Of a DNA stretch of 64,000 nucleotides, positions 48,501 to 60,244 are shown in pieces. The position numbers and the translations under genes are program-made. This DNA comes from Toxonevra muliebris (Eukaryota > Arthropoda > Insecta > Diptera > Pallopteridae), in contig OY829328.1 in the NCBI GenBank assembly GCA_963691655.1, positions 34,553,890 to 34,617,889 on the forward strand. Reading direction: 5' to 3'. The notes under the pieces are model-generated. The model saw nothing but the letters and a program-made list of their open reading frames with translations. It had not been told where the DNA came from and did not search any database. How positions within the stretch are numbered: the stretch's first letter is position 1; each line of letters opens with the position of its first letter.

Positions 48501-49307
48501 CAGTGCGGTCTTTTTGAAAATTTTAAGAGGAGGAATTTTTCCTTTCGAGCGGAGGATTTTGATTGACAAGGGAGGAATTTTTCAAAATGTCTTAAAAGTT
48601 TTCAACTAAGTATTACTTAGATAATATATATAATATATGGAAAGTTTTTGTTACAAATTCAGTCATATAAAAGTTATGAAAAATAAACAAGTTTATGTAA
48701 AAACAAAATAGTCCTTCTCTGGAAATAAACAGTGTAATATAAAGTATTAATATTAGTAAATAAAACAATAAAGATTAAAAAACTAAAACTAACATTTCTT
48801 CTGTCTTCACAAAACCGGACATAAAAACATAGGATGTTATTTGTGGTATTTTTTAGCCAGCTCAATCATAAGGACCCAATTGGATGCATAATTTTTTCTT
48901 ACATTCCCTTACCAATCATTACTGATTACTGAATTAACAGTTGCAGTCAGCAAGCAATTTACCGATATTTTTTAAATAGACACTTACTTTTACATAGTTT
49001 TTCTACTATTGAGTTCAATTGTCAAAAATTACAAACATTAACACAAAGCCAAGCAAAACTGTTTGGAAATGGAATGCGAACTTTTAAATTTTGACAGTAA
49101 CCCAGCGACAAATAAAACAGCTAGTGCTAGTGACAAATATTTCACAGACATAAACGAAATGAAAATAACGCAACAGAAAACATTTAGTGCTATTTACGTT
49201 TATTTTGCATACAATCCAAAAATTCAAGAATATGAAATAGGAGTATTTTTTCCTATTGGGGAGGACAGGAGGATTGATATTTGAGCGGAGTACCTTCGGC
49301 TGCACTG
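48501..49307 (+). mobile_element. hAT-type element (807 bp) with perfect 8-bp TSD
   Basis: ATACAGAG occurs at 48493-48500 and again at 49308-49315, directly bracketing termini CAGTGCGGTC and GGCTGCACTG (inverted CAGTGCrGyC). Subterminal GGAGGAATTTTTCC on the left and GGAAAAAATACTCC (inverse) on the right extend the similarity. An 8-bp duplication with CAGxG ends is diagnostic for hAT. It carries one plus-strand frame of 73 codons (49063-49284) with no transposase motif, so it is non-autonomous. It interrupts the R1-type relic, whose reading resumes if the element and one TSD copy are removed. Confidence 0.9.
49063..49284 (+). other. 73-codon open frame inside the hAT element
   Basis: An uninterrupted frame starting MEMECELLNFDSNPATNKT and ending at the stop near 49284, within the hAT element. 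I see no zinc finger, DDE or dimerisation motif, and a 73-codon frame overlaps it on the other strand. It may be a remnant of the parental transposase N- or C-terminus or chance. I do not assign a function. Confidence 0.2.
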
Positions 49308-49440
49308 ATACAGAGGGTGAGGCAGAAATCTAATTTTTTTGAGGAGGCTTCCGGTAGCCTCCATCTGTTCCCACTTTTTGGCTAACCACGCGATTTTGGT
49401 TATTGCCTGATTGGCATGTCTGGAGGAAGGACATAATATA

Positions 49441-51302
49441 CAACTATATTTTTTTTCTAATTTTCAGAAAATTGAAATAATATGTCATTGAAATTGAATT
49501 TGCTTTACATTTATATATCAGTGTATATACGAAGCAGCTTGAGTTATATCGAGCAATGTCAAAATATTTATTAACAAGTCATGAATGTTCATTGAAATTT
49601 GTAGTAAAAAAGAGCAAATAAAAAAAAATTCCCACGGTAAATATAAAAAACAAAAAAGAGAATTCTAAATTTAAACAAATGTACAAAAACACGAGTATTA
49701 TTATAAACAAAATATAAAATAGAAAAAAAAAAAATATGGCCAAAAAAAACCTAGCTACTGCTTTAATAAACAATTTATTTTTTGTTGTTTTGGCGAACAT
49801 AAAAAATAATGTTAATGCTAACATTAAAAAACAGCATTAATAAATTCGGTAAATTGTTTCAAATGAAAATATTTTAAATATATTAAAATAAATATAACTA
49901 ATGAAAATCGTTAATATTTTTGTTATGGCGTAAAAATTAAATTAATAACTGTGTGTTGATTTTTTGCAATCGTTTTTTTAATTAATTAAATAAGTGCTAG
50001 TTATTTTTATTAAATTGTAAATTAATTAAATTTCAGCCGCATTTTTATTAGCCTCAATTAAATGGCACATAAATACTAGTATATTTTAATTTAATAAACA
50101 CTTCACTTCCATTAGCTATTAAAAAAAGTAAAGTAAGAGAGCAAAAAAAAAGTTGAAACAATTAAATTTCCCTGCAAATTTTCAACATGACTGACATTTA
50201 ATTGGCAACAAATTAGTTGCCTGCCATATTCAGCAGCAAATGGCTGGCAGCTTTCATCACAGCTCACCTTCAATGCATTTTGTTGAGCACTTTTTACGGC
50301 ACTCCTGACGACTAACTACTTTCAAATGCACACATAGAAATTAGGGGAAGCTATGGAGGAAGCTAGATGATGCCATTTTCCTTATATTTCCGTACACTTC
50401 TCACACTTACTTATATAAATATGCGCAAAAAAATATATGGAAAAACGTTGCTATAAATGTACAATTTTCCTTTCTTTATGTGCACAATTTAAAATTTACA
50501 AAACGAACTTTTTAGTTTTCCACTTGCGTGCAACTATTTCTAGCAGTATTTAGTATTCAACCCATTCACTCATTCACTGATTTTGAACGATGTTACTTGA
50601 AGCAATCTTTGATGAGACTTACCCAGTTACTCTTAAGAAGGTAGTTGCACAAAAACAGTAAAAAATGGTGATATTTAAACTGCGGGTATTAATCAACTAC
50701 AAACTTATTTAAAAACTTAAAAATTTCTCCATATCGCTTGATTTTGATCGTCGTGCTGTCACGCCCGTCGAGTTAAAAATCTTAAGCAAACAACAAAAAA
50801 GTGATTCCTAACCATAAAATAACCATTGAATTTTTAAAAATTTAAATATTTACAAAATGGCGCGTGCTCAAAGTTGGACGTTGAAAAAGCACATAAAAAT
50901 TTTAAAAACTGATGAATCAAAAAATCCTACCATAATGCTTGGAAATTATTCACTGAACACAAACGGTAATAAAAATCGATCGGATTCCCGTCTTTCAATC
51001 GTACTCGTCAATTCAAAAAATTAAGTTTCGAGATAAACGAGCTTAAAGATTTGTAACTGTTTTGCAGAATAAAAGAAAAATATTAAAATCGACAAAATCG
51101 TCTTTCTCTATATACCTTCAGATGTTCCAAGTGAAAAAATAAGAAGAAATTTGAAAATCAGTTTTGTGCTCAATCCCATTCACAAACTATGAAAACAGTG
51201 ATTTAAAGAAATCACTTTTTTTAAAAATCATTGAATTGACTGGAATTTATCGATTTTTTAGACACAGACGGAAAATCTGAGATTTTACTATTCCGCTTAT
51301 AT
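49441..51302. other. AT-rich stretch without identified gene
   Basis: A/T runs dominate from 49.6 to 50.1 kb, with several TTAATTAA-like motifs. The 81-codon minus frame at 49579-49824 is almost only F, L and I. Nothing else is supported. Confidence 0.5.
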
Positions 51303-51843
51303 CACTGTGCAACAATTTTAGGGTCATGCAATCTAACGGAGAAGCGACTTACACAGGTCGATAGTACTGGTCTAGAGTAACAAAATCCTAGGAGGGTTTT
51401 AAAAAGTTAGCTCGCTTTTAAATGTTACAGCCTTTCAAAGTTGTGATATTTTAGTGCATTTTTCAATTCTATTTTCTGTTTATAACAAAAACAAAATTTT
51501 GAAAATCCAAACTCTATTAAATTCTATACATTTTTGTTTATAGTATTACTGCTTATTTTTTACAAAAGTTATGTAATGGATAGTTTAAACTTCTTAATAT
51601 GGAAAACTAATATAATGTTAAAATTGTTAATGATATTATTTCGCTGAAGAAAACAGTCAAAAATATCAAATATCATTTGAGTAATGATTTTTAAAAAATA
51701 AGTTACAAGAGGCAAATTTTGTATGCCTATATCTTTTGAAAGCGAGCTAACTTTGCAAAACCCTTTTATGGTTTTGTTACTCTAGACTAGTACTATCGAC
51801 CTGTGTTGGTCGATTCTCCGTTAGAAAAATGTGTTGCACAGTG
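51303..51843. mobile_element. long-TIR MITE (541 bp), CACTG termini
   Basis: The termini CACTGTGCAACA and TGTTGCACAGTG are exact inverses and TAT stands outside both (51300-51302 and 51844-51846). The inverted relation continues for about 115 bp through CTAACGGAGAA, ACACAGGTCGATAGTACT, CTAGAGTAACAAAA and GTTAGCTCGCTTT. CACTG-type ends with a 3-bp duplication suggest the CACTA/Chapaev-like group; this is inference from end style alone. No transposase frame is present. Confidence 0.8.
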
Positions 51844-51846
51844 TAT

Positions 51847-53254
51847 TTTGTACACTCATATATTCACTACTACTAAGAGTCAAAGAATAAAAGAATTCCA
51901 AAACGATGTCCGATGGAAGGAAGCGGAAACGATTTAAAACTATTTAAACTTCAAATCCAGATATAATATTTTACACGCGGTTTCTCAAAATCTTAACGAG
52001 CATGATTATGCAAAAAAACAAAAAATTGTTTTCGAGAAAATTTGAGTACAACTACCTCCCTAAACTTGTTGAAGCTTTATTAAAGTTATATGCACTCCAA
52101 AAAGTATTTTTCCATTGTTTAACTAAAAGGTTTTTAATTCGAACGAAAGTTAGCAGTTGATTGCTTCTTTTTTTTTACCTTATTTTTGCTACTTTTTGTT
52201 TCCTTTTTCCGGTATGTAACTAAGACCTTTTTTTAATGTGACTGTAATGTTTCTAATTCGATTAAAATTTAAAGATTTAAGCGATTTTTAATAAGGTATA
52301 ATAAATTTTAAAGTTAAAAAATTAGAAAATTTATGTGAAAGTTAAATTTCCAGTTGAATGGAAATGAATTGATTTTTTGATTAATTGATTGATGAGACTG
52401 AAAATGAAGAATGAATAAAAAGGGAAACAGAATATTATTAGTTTATGTTTAACACTATTCTCATGGTATTTTTGAACAGAATTTTCCTTTTCTATCGCTG
52501 GAGGTTTTATTGAAGCGAATCATCCTTCACAGAGGCGCACATTGTTCCATTCTGCTATAAACTACTATATATGGGATATCATCTTAAAAGATTTTGATAT
52601 ACTATATTGAAATCATAATATCTTTTTTCATTTAATGAAAAATGTATATTCTATTCATGGGTTTATAAAGCTTATATTCAAGAAGTAATTACCACAGTAG
52701 TAATTTTGTTAAATTTCTGGCTCTTTTTTATGTAATTTTAAACCTTATGGCATGGAAAATCAGGTCAGATAGATTTAATTGGAGTAGTAAATTTTCTGAC
52801 TAAAACTAACAGCATTAAATATGAATTATTAAATAAGAAAAATAACTGAGCATAAGACTTAGAGGTCAAATTTAAGATTTTAACTTAAAGCGAGTATCCC
52901 AATGTCTTAAAAGTTAGTCACTTTTGTGTTAAATATGATGAAACATCAGAATATCAGGGAATGCCGAACCCAAAGAGGTGCGAAACTAAGTTGACTTAAG
53001 CCGAAACCTCCCTCCCCCTCCCCTTTTCCCCCCATTTGATATATTTTAGATAAGGAAATTATTTTAATGATTTTTTTTTTTTCAAAATTACTCTGCAAAC
53101 TTTTATGCTAAACTGTTATCTTGTAATCATAATTCAAAAACTGGAAGAGGAGGGCAACTAACTTTTCCCCATAATGTAAAAAATTATAGGAAAATCCCAG
53201 GAGAAAATCAATGTAGGGCATCACTGGTGGATATATCATATCCAAAAAATCACT
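51847..53254. other. AT-rich stretch without identified gene
   Basis: No gene. One exception to the composition is the C-rich block at 53007-53033 (separate entry). A weakly G/C-richer stretch near 52.95-53.0 kb shows no domain. Confidence 0.5.
53007..53033 (-). other. potential G-quadruplex motif
   Basis: The plus strand is a C-rich run with only T interruptions. On the minus strand it reads GGGGGG AAAA GGGG A GGGGG A GGG, which satisfies the classic four-tract G-quadruplex pattern with short loops. It is the clearest such motif in an A/T-rich window. No promoter or gene context is visible. Confidence 0.8.
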
Positions 53255-53262
53255 GCTCATAC

Positions 53263-53725
53263 CATGGCAGAAGAATTAAGAAGGTAGATGCATTTTGACA
53301 AGTAAGAGTAACTTTGACAATTGTGAAAACATTTGTTTTGATACTATTCTTCTTTTGCACAGCGTTGTATTTTCATGGTTCCATTTTTAAGTGAGAATTT
53401 ATAAGAAAGTAATTTGCATAGTACTGCACGTCCATAGAGAGAATTAGTTGCTGCTTTTTATTTTATTAATTAACTCTTAACATGTTCAAAGTATTTGCTA
53501 ATGAAGAAAACAAATTTAAATAACATTATTTATACTTTTTTTTATTATAAATAAAATTTATAATTTAATACTAAGTAAAAAAAGTAGTATTAATAATCTA
53601 CTACTAACTGTCTCTTTTGTGCCCATTTCAAAAAATGCATCTCTAAAATGTTCTTCTTACTTGTTAAAAATTCAAAATGGCTACTTTTTGAAAAAATGCA
53701 TCTACCTCTAAATACTTCTACCATG
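53263..53725. mobile_element. hAT-type MITE (463 bp) with perfect 8-bp TSD
   Basis: GCTCATAC occurs at 53255-53262 and 53726-53733 and directly flanks CATGGCAGAAG at the left and CTTCTACCATG at the right. The TIR continues through AGGTAGATGCATTTT on both sides, about 40 bp in total. An 8-bp duplication fits hAT (P-like elements also make 8 bp). There is no transposase frame. The perfect TSD suggests a fairly recent insertion. Confidence 0.85.
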
Positions 53726-53733
53726 GCTCATAC

Positions 53734-56500
53734 TAAGATTTCTTAGTAGAACAGTTCATTTTTCAGTTTTTTTTTTAAATTCCGCAATCCCATTCTAGCT
53801 TGACACATGCAACATTTTTTTTTTATCAAGAGCGTTTCCCAACTCTGCACCGCACTTTTAATTTACTATTGAAAGCATACAGAAACATCGTGAACAGTTT
53901 GAAGGCGCCTCCGAGAAGAAATTTAATGAACCACACTACTACATTTTTTATTGAACTTCTCGTAAAACTCAAAACAGTATAGGAAACCATTCTCAGTCAT
54001 AGATTGTCCTATCGACCCTAATTCATCGTTCATGAAAAAACGTTGTTAAAAGCAGTTTAGGCAAGCAAAAAAACAAATTCTTTACATACAAAGTATCAGC
54101 CTTAAGAAGCCTGACTTTTAAACTTAACTTTTTCAATGTTATACCTTTAAATATATATTCATATAGCTTTAAGGAAAATAAACTGAAAGGATTAGCATAT
54201 TTTATAGAGGAAAAAAGTATAAATATAGGTAACCTTCTTCATTTTTATAGATTTATTTTTTCTTTTTTAATAAAATATCAATAATCTGATGATGAAAAAA
54301 GAAATGAAAATGAAAAGAAAAAAAAGAAAAAAAATTTACCTTTTTCTGCTGCTTGAAGTTAAGCCTTTTTCGCACGCACACTTTGAAGCGATACGCAGCG
54401 TGTGGCGGCGCGTTTACAATTGCAGCTATGATAACACACGATACCGCAGCAACAAATTTCTTCAGATCAATCAAAAAAGTGAGCGCGGCGTGTGAGGGCG
54501 TGTAAATGTGTGTAACTATGCGTGTGTGTGCGTATGTGCGTCTTATGGTTTATTTAGTTTCCTTGTTGTTATTTTTGCTGTTGTACATATGCGTAAATAT
54601 ATCAATGATGGCAGCAATACACAATACTTTTCCTTGCAATTGTTGTTCTTAAAAATCCTTTTGGTAAATCCTTTTGGTAAAAAGCACAAAGCGCATCAAT
54701 CACATTAACGTGTTGTAAAATGCGTGCGTGAAGCGTATGTGGGTGTGGGTATGTGTATCTGTGTGTGTATGTGGGTATTCGGTTTTTTTTTTTTGTGATG
54801 ATTGTATTGTAAAACTGTTAAAAAGAAATTTGGCGTTAAGCTGCCTGCCTTTACAAAAGTAAATTTGTATGCCGCACGCAGTTTTCCGAAGAACACAACT
54901 GCAATGAGCGTGAGAGCAAGCGAAACAGAAAATGAGAGTAGGAGTTGGGTGCAGAAATGGAGTAATATGTAAATATGTTTTATGTTGATTTTACAAAATT
55001 TAAATGTCAATAGACTCCTGCTCTTGCTACATATTGAACTCTGTTCTTTATTTTATGACACGATGTTTTGTATGTTGTTTTTACTTTAAGTAATTTTACG
55101 CTCTTTTGGTCTTTCGCGCATTTGTCGCTACTGTGTTCAAAAAAAAAAAAAAAACCGAAATATTTGTTTTCTGTTGTGGCAAAATGGTACAAAATTTTGT
55201 CAGACAACTTTTCGTTGTAAAGAATTGAAATTAAATTTAAAACTTTTTTGATTTCCTTTTTAAATTGAATTTCTGTTTTTATAGCTTCTGTTTGACGGTT
55301 GTTGATGCCTTAAATGGGCAACTTTATGTTTTATTAGTTTAAAATTTTTAATTTTTTTTATCAAAATTTTAGCACATAGGCATGAGTAATAAAAAAAGAA
55401 TAAAAAATACACAAATAAAATAAATAGGTTTAGTAACTTTTATATTTGTTATACGGAAGAAACAATTTTTTTTCACATTGTTTGTTTAACATTTCAATGC
55501 TTTTAATTGGCTTTTTTTTTATTTTATTTGTTATTTGTTTTTCCATCACTTTTCCATTTATTTTTGTTATTATCACAAGAACAGTTAAAATGTTGAAATA
55601 AAACAAAAAGCAAACAAAAACATATTATCTTTGATCCTGTAGCCTTGATTGAGCTTAACTTTTCCATTTCAACTTATTTAAGTATAACTTTTTCTTTTGT
55701 CTTTTTATGCACATTTTCTAATGTTTTTCACACTGTCAGGTTTTGCAGCCATCTCTTTTCTAGGCACATTCATTGTCACTATCTACTACCAACCACTATT
55801 ATGTTCTTTCTATCTACGTATTATTATTTTTTTACAAGGGCACAAAATATGTTGTTGGTTGGTCCAATCTTCAAAAATGTAATAATGCGTGTATGCCTTC
55901 CGCTACCGTTAACACCAACTATACCTAACTACCTTCAAAAAGCCACCCATGTCCCACTCTCTTTCCCTCTCTACCTTTTTGCATTCTCACACTCACTTTT
56001 TCACGGGTTTAGTTATTTGTTTTATCGCCTTGTCACTTTGCAATAGTAGGAACAACACTGTCTGCTTCTTTTCATTAATACACAAAAAAAAAACAAATAT
56101 ATGAATATTTAAATATTTTCTTTTTGTTAACGTCTTTCTCTTTTCCGTTTACTTCCGTCCGTTCTTTGAAGCAACACGATTGCAACTGTTGCAACTTTCG
56201 AAATGGCAACTTGTAGCTACTTCGACAAGCATCACGCATATTGTTGATATGTTTATGCTAGGGATGCCTACTACCAGCAGCAACAACAGATACCAACCAA
56301 TCAGCCTACCGCAAAAGTCTCCAAAATAAAAGCTTTTTGCTCAATTTCAAGTTTATCTAAATGTAAATATACATATATGTGTGTGTGTGTGTGCGAGAGC
56401 ATGAGAAAACTTTGTTATCACTGCTCTTTTCTTTGGTGTTGTTGTGTCTATCGGAGGTAATGTTTCTTAGTTAATTTGAACCCCCAATTCAATTCTGTTG
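53734..56500. other. low-complexity stretch without identified gene
   Basis: GT-rich patches at 54480-54545 and 54725-54780, a 16-base A run (55139-55154) and T-rich DNA dominate. A 133-codon plus frame at 55645-56046 is rich in F, L, S and Y, contains a hydrophobic start and has no recognisable domain; I do not support it as a gene. An AT-to-GT microsatellite lies at 56379-56393. Confidence 0.45.
56379..56393. repeat. GT microsatellite
   Basis: A run of about seven GT units following ATATAT. It is a simple sequence repeat with no other context. Confidence 0.9.
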
Positions 56501-56562
56501 AGGTTGGCGTGGGGTATTGCACTCTTACGGTTCTAATGCCCGGGTTCAAATGCTCCGCACGG
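56500..56562 (+). repeat. tRNA-like sequence (possible SINE head)
   Basis: GAGGTTGGCGTGGGGTATTG followed by CTCTTACGGTTCTAATG and the B-box-like CCGGGTTCAAATGC gives the order and spacing of a tRNA gene. The A box is imperfect and the acceptor ends do not pair. It belongs to a different tRNA type than the SINE at 2.5 kb. It could be a decayed tRNA gene or another SINE family. Confidence 0.4.
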
Positions 56563-57079
56563 TCAAAAATATAAAATAAAAATTTTCTACATAGCACAAC
56601 TTCTTGACTAGCAATGGCTAGCCTCTAAGAATATTGGTATGGACGCCTTTGTTGTTTTTTAGTCTATCGTTTGGCACCTATTTTGTTACAATCGAAGCAT
56701 AACCGTCAAAACTATTGTGACTTTTGTGGTACAACCTCTAGTATTTTTTTTATTTTATTACCAGGACGGGTAAAAATTCGTGAATAGTTATTTTTGACTA
56801 TTTGGGGCCTCCTAAACACGAAAATCAACATCCAACCACGGGAAGTACACTTTTTTATTAGAAGTTAAGAAAGTTTTGAAATTAACTCATTAAGTTCTAG
56901 TGATGCATATATGCACAACAAAGAAGTATATTTTAATGCAAATAAAAAAAAAGTTACCAGAACACTTAATCGCTTTCACAGTTGTTCTAACACGAAGAGA
57001 GGAACTTTAAAAAATAAAAAAAATTCTATAATACTATTTGCTGTTTGAATTTGTAACAATAAAGACGTGTGATTGAAGA

Positions 57080-57345
57080 TTTTTTGTTTTTCAACGGGTT
57101 CGCTGTCGGGCTTAATGGGTTTAGACCACAGGCCCGATGGTTGGACATACAGTTTAATGCCGGTTCCGAACGGCGATGTGGCAATTGTTATCACTTGGTG
57201 GTTTTGCCATTGCCCACCAAGACTTGCACTTGTGTACTTCCTTGTAATTCTCATTTACCTCTTATTGAAAGTGAATATAAAAACTTTATGAGAATTAACC
57301 ACCAGACCAAGACGGGAATCAAATCCACTTGACAATCGAGGCCGT
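57080..57345 (-). repeat. tRNA-derived SINE, copy B
   Basis: On the minus strand the head starts at 57345 with CCTCGATTGTCAAGTGG and is shortened by about 30 bp compared with copy A, so only the A-box part and a degenerate B box remain. The tail of the head, GTCTTGGTCTGGTGGTTAAT, then TCTCATAA and TATATTCACTTTCAA, matches copy C at 63.3 kb closely. The body shares CCGTTCGGAACCGGCATTAA and the ACTTGGTGGTTTTGCCATTG block (in inverse) with copy A. No target duplication was resolved. Confidence 0.72.
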
Positions 57346-58148
57346 CCTAGTGATGGTGGCTTAGTGCCTAGTGGCAAAAAGTCGATAAGCTTTTCTGAAC
57401 CAGTAAAAAAATCTTTGCAAACTTAGAGTAAAGGACAGGTGGGATACAACATTGGTCAACAGTTAAGTAAAATTCTGCTGAACGAATTGTTCCTGCATCG
57501 CTTTCTCAGCATCGCTCACTCATCATTGAAGCGAAAATTTTGTATGCTACCTTCGCTCAGTACTTTATAAATCATACGATTTTGATTTTTGTTCCTTTCA
57601 GACAACGCTTATTTGACAGCTGTTTGTTAGATCCCGTGGCTGGTTAGCTTTCTGCCGACGATTTTAAATGGCACGGAACTGTAAACTTAATGGGCAGCAG
57701 AAGCTTCAGCAGAACACATCGCTTAGTGATGGACATTTATTCAACTGTTGATTCTGCTGAACGCAGCCAATGCGATACATTGTATCAAATATTGGTAATA
57801 TTTACTATTAATAATGGAACCTTCGATATAAAATCTTCCTCTAAACGTCGTATTACATCAAAATAAGTATCTTCCAAACATTTTTCTATCACTTTTTAGC
57901 AAAAATAACTAATTCTCCGATTCTTCAATTGTCGAAAACACAAGTGGTCTACACTATGGCTTAAAAACAGTGTAATCAGCGGGCTAAACTGTGATTGTTA
58001 GAAGTTTCACTATGCTGGACGATAGTTGAAACAAAAATTTTTATTTTTTGAAAATAGAAAATGATTACTCATTATTCATATTCAAATTCTTACAACACTT
58101 TGTTATGTGAAAAGCTCATTTAAGTTTTTTTCTGAAGCTTTTTTGTAT
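57346..58148. other. stretch without identified gene
   Basis: ATTCTGCTGAACG occurs twice (about 57470 and 57753), with related GCAGAA/TTCTGC words between, but no consistent element can be drawn. No gene is supported. Confidence 0.45.
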
Positions 58149-58156
58149 GCTGTAGT

Positions 58157-58533
58157 CAGTGTTGTCAATTTAACCATTTTAGAAAATGTATAGTTAAAAT
58201 ATTTTGAAGATACTATTAGCCCGAATTTTAACACTTTTCATTTAAAGTCAACAATTTTTAGATATTGTTATTACCACGTAATTGGTAGTAGTTCCTCTTT
58301 TGGGCTTCAATATGCGGTAGCACAATTTTTTTTTTAATGCTTAAATGCTTATGTTGAGTTGAATTAAGCCAAAACTGAATGTAGGTATTTACTAAACCAT
58401 TAGCTGCAATAACTAAGAGGTTCCCACCAATTTCCAAATTACAAACAAATCCAATACAATATAAATTGAAAACAAATTTAGCCATTTTTCGTAAAATTTA
58501 GCCAACTTTTACCTTCAGGTATTGGCAACATTG
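58157..58533. mobile_element. hAT-type MITE (377 bp)
   Basis: The termini CAGTGTTGTCAAT and ATTGGCAACATTG are inverted with two mismatches. The flanking octamers GCTGTAGT (58149-58156) and GCTGTATA (58534-58541) agree at six of eight bases. This end sequence also appears singly near 5.57 kb (TTGGCAACACTG). No transposase frame is present. Confidence 0.6.
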
Positions 58534-58541
58534 GCTGTATA

Positions 58542-59411
58542 AATAATAGTAAACATTTTTTCTCTTACCACACGCTCTCTCGTTTAGTATTATGCTCATA
58601 CATAAACAAATTTTGTTAATTGTTGATAAAAAAATACACTCAAACATAAAAACTATGTACACATGCAACAATCCGCTCTGTAGAGATTTTCTCCGCAATA
58701 ACAGCAAAAAACACAAGAACAAAAACAAACACCATCGAAGATTACAACAAGAAGAAAAACGATGAACTGATAAAGGGACATGGACAAACAACATTCACTT
58801 TGTTTGTTTGTGTTGTGTATGAATAAACTCTGCAACTTTTTTTTTTTGCTCTTTGATGGAAAATATAAGTAAATAGTAGGAAAAAATCAAAAGCATGAAT
58901 TCAATTAGTAACAGCATTTGTAGACATGCTGACGACATATTAACACAACACCAACAACAGCAACAGATGCTGCTAGTGCGGTAAAAAAACATAAAATAAA
59001 TATTTAAAATGCTACAGTGTTTTTTATATTCCCAGTTGAACTTTGGATGATCGTAGGAGTAATCATTGAGCGCTCCAAAGCGAGCAATCGATTACTCCCT
59101 ATTGCTCCAGAGCTCTTGCATTTTGTACTCCTTTTTAACATTGCATGTCCTAGGGCATGGAGTACTCGTTTTAGCCTCCAAAAGGAGTAATAAAGGAGGA
59201 CACGATTACGAGCATGAGATCACTTGCATCTCATAGAAAAACAAAACTCCGAAATAGTTTCTCACAAAATTCATGACGCAAAAGACTAGATGTCTAAAAT
59301 GCCAATAAGCATGCGAGCACTTGTGTGTGTCAAGGTTCAAACATTTTTTTTTTTTCATAATTCATAATTTTTTTTTATTATTTACTATTATCGTTTTATA
59401 ATTTTTTTATT
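58542..59411. other. stretch without identified gene
   Basis: Short overlapping minus-strand frames rich in C, L and S (58498-58992) look like chance readings of low-complexity DNA. GGAGTAAT-type words recur at 59.05-59.2 kb. CCCAGTTGAAC at 59030 and GTGCAACTGGG ending at 59998 could be element ends but no duplication supports them. Confidence 0.45.
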
Positions 59412-59497
59412 ATCTTGAATTGCCTCGAACCTGTGGTCGAAAAATTCTCATCACAAATATTAAACAGCGCGTTTACCAACTGAGCCACACAAGCAAA
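59412..59497 (-). repeat. tRNA-like sequence (decayed tRNA or SINE head)
   Basis: The minus strand has a near-consensus A box TGGCTCAGTTGG (59488-59477) and a B-box-like CAGGTTCGAGGCA (59433-59421) at suitable spacing. The anticodon arm between them is A/T-rich and the acceptor stem does not close, so it is unlikely to be a working tRNA gene. It resembles neither the Glu-like SINE head nor the 56.5-kb sequence closely. Confidence 0.5.
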
Positions 59498-60244
59498 ATT
59501 TATTGTCATTGAATTTTGTTTCTTTTACTCTTGCAATGATTTTAGTACTAGTCACTGATTTTTAACTCTTTGATGCACACGATTTTAAAAAAAAATAAAA
59601 ACACCAGTTGCACAGAAACTTTTTTGGTTTATATCATTATCAGCAGAATGAGAAACTGAAAATAAAATATTAAACTGTGTCACTATAAGTAATTTCAACT
59701 TTTCGAGGTGGGTTAAAATATATCACACTATGCATAAAAAAATAAGCGGGGCAGTTTTTACCCTAACTACCGTAAAGGGTTAACTGGGCAAGAGAGGGTA
59801 AGATATACAAATTTGAACTACTCAATCAGGCTGTCTTTGTTTATCATTATTTCTAAAAATATACCATATGAAATTATGAAATTATGTTAATGAAATTCAA
59901 AAATGTTGTTACTGTACTGGAGTTGCTCGTTTATCCCTCCTTTTGGAGTAATGAAATCATTAATCGTTTAAGAAGTACTCACTGTTTGTGCAACTGGGTT
60001 TTTTCGTTTTGTATGGCTGTATATGGAGGTGTGTTTATCTATGTATAAGTCTGCTTGTTTGTGAAGGTGTTAAATTAATTTTAAAGTAAAAACAAATATT
60101 TTTATTTGTCAAGGAACAATATCGAAGAAAAATAGAATTTTTATTTGTGTTTATTTGTGATCTATTCCCTGTCAAGGGTCAAAATGATTTCAAAGTTTTT
60201 TTGTTTCAAGGTACTTTAATTGGTTCTGTGAAAGGGTAAATTAA

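Larger units (their letters stand above)
48130..49440 (-). pseudogene. R1/Jockey-type reverse transcriptase relic, split by a hAT element
   Basis: Read on the minus strand and skipping the hAT insertion at 48501-49307, the segment gives IAEYNGLL, then ISYGDDSAIVVVTKHLGK, with the polymerase box YxDD as YGDD near 48443-48456. It continues with LKLTARRTKMALVSSRKIRE and, in another frame, IIPNMGALRF near 48150-48195. The order and wording match R1/Jockey-group ORF2 proteins (YxDGLL, then FADDxAxVVxAKHLE, then LTSRKK). Frames shift and stops occur, so it is an old inactive piece without 5' or 3' ends. Sequence between 49316 and 49440 is probably upstream RT but is hard to read. Confidence 0.72.

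Noticed and set aside
55645..56046. 133-codon open frame as a membrane protein
   Set aside because: It is rich in F, L, S and Y because the DNA is T-rich, overlaps another frame and has no family signature.
57440..57775. Element ends from repeated ATTCTGCTGAACG
   Set aside because: The copies are direct, not inverted, and the surrounding similarity does not extend.
59030..59998. CCCAGTTGAAC and GTGCAACTGGG as element ends
   Set aside because: The inverted match is short, flanks do not duplicate, and CCAGTTGCAC at 59602 gives a competing pairing.
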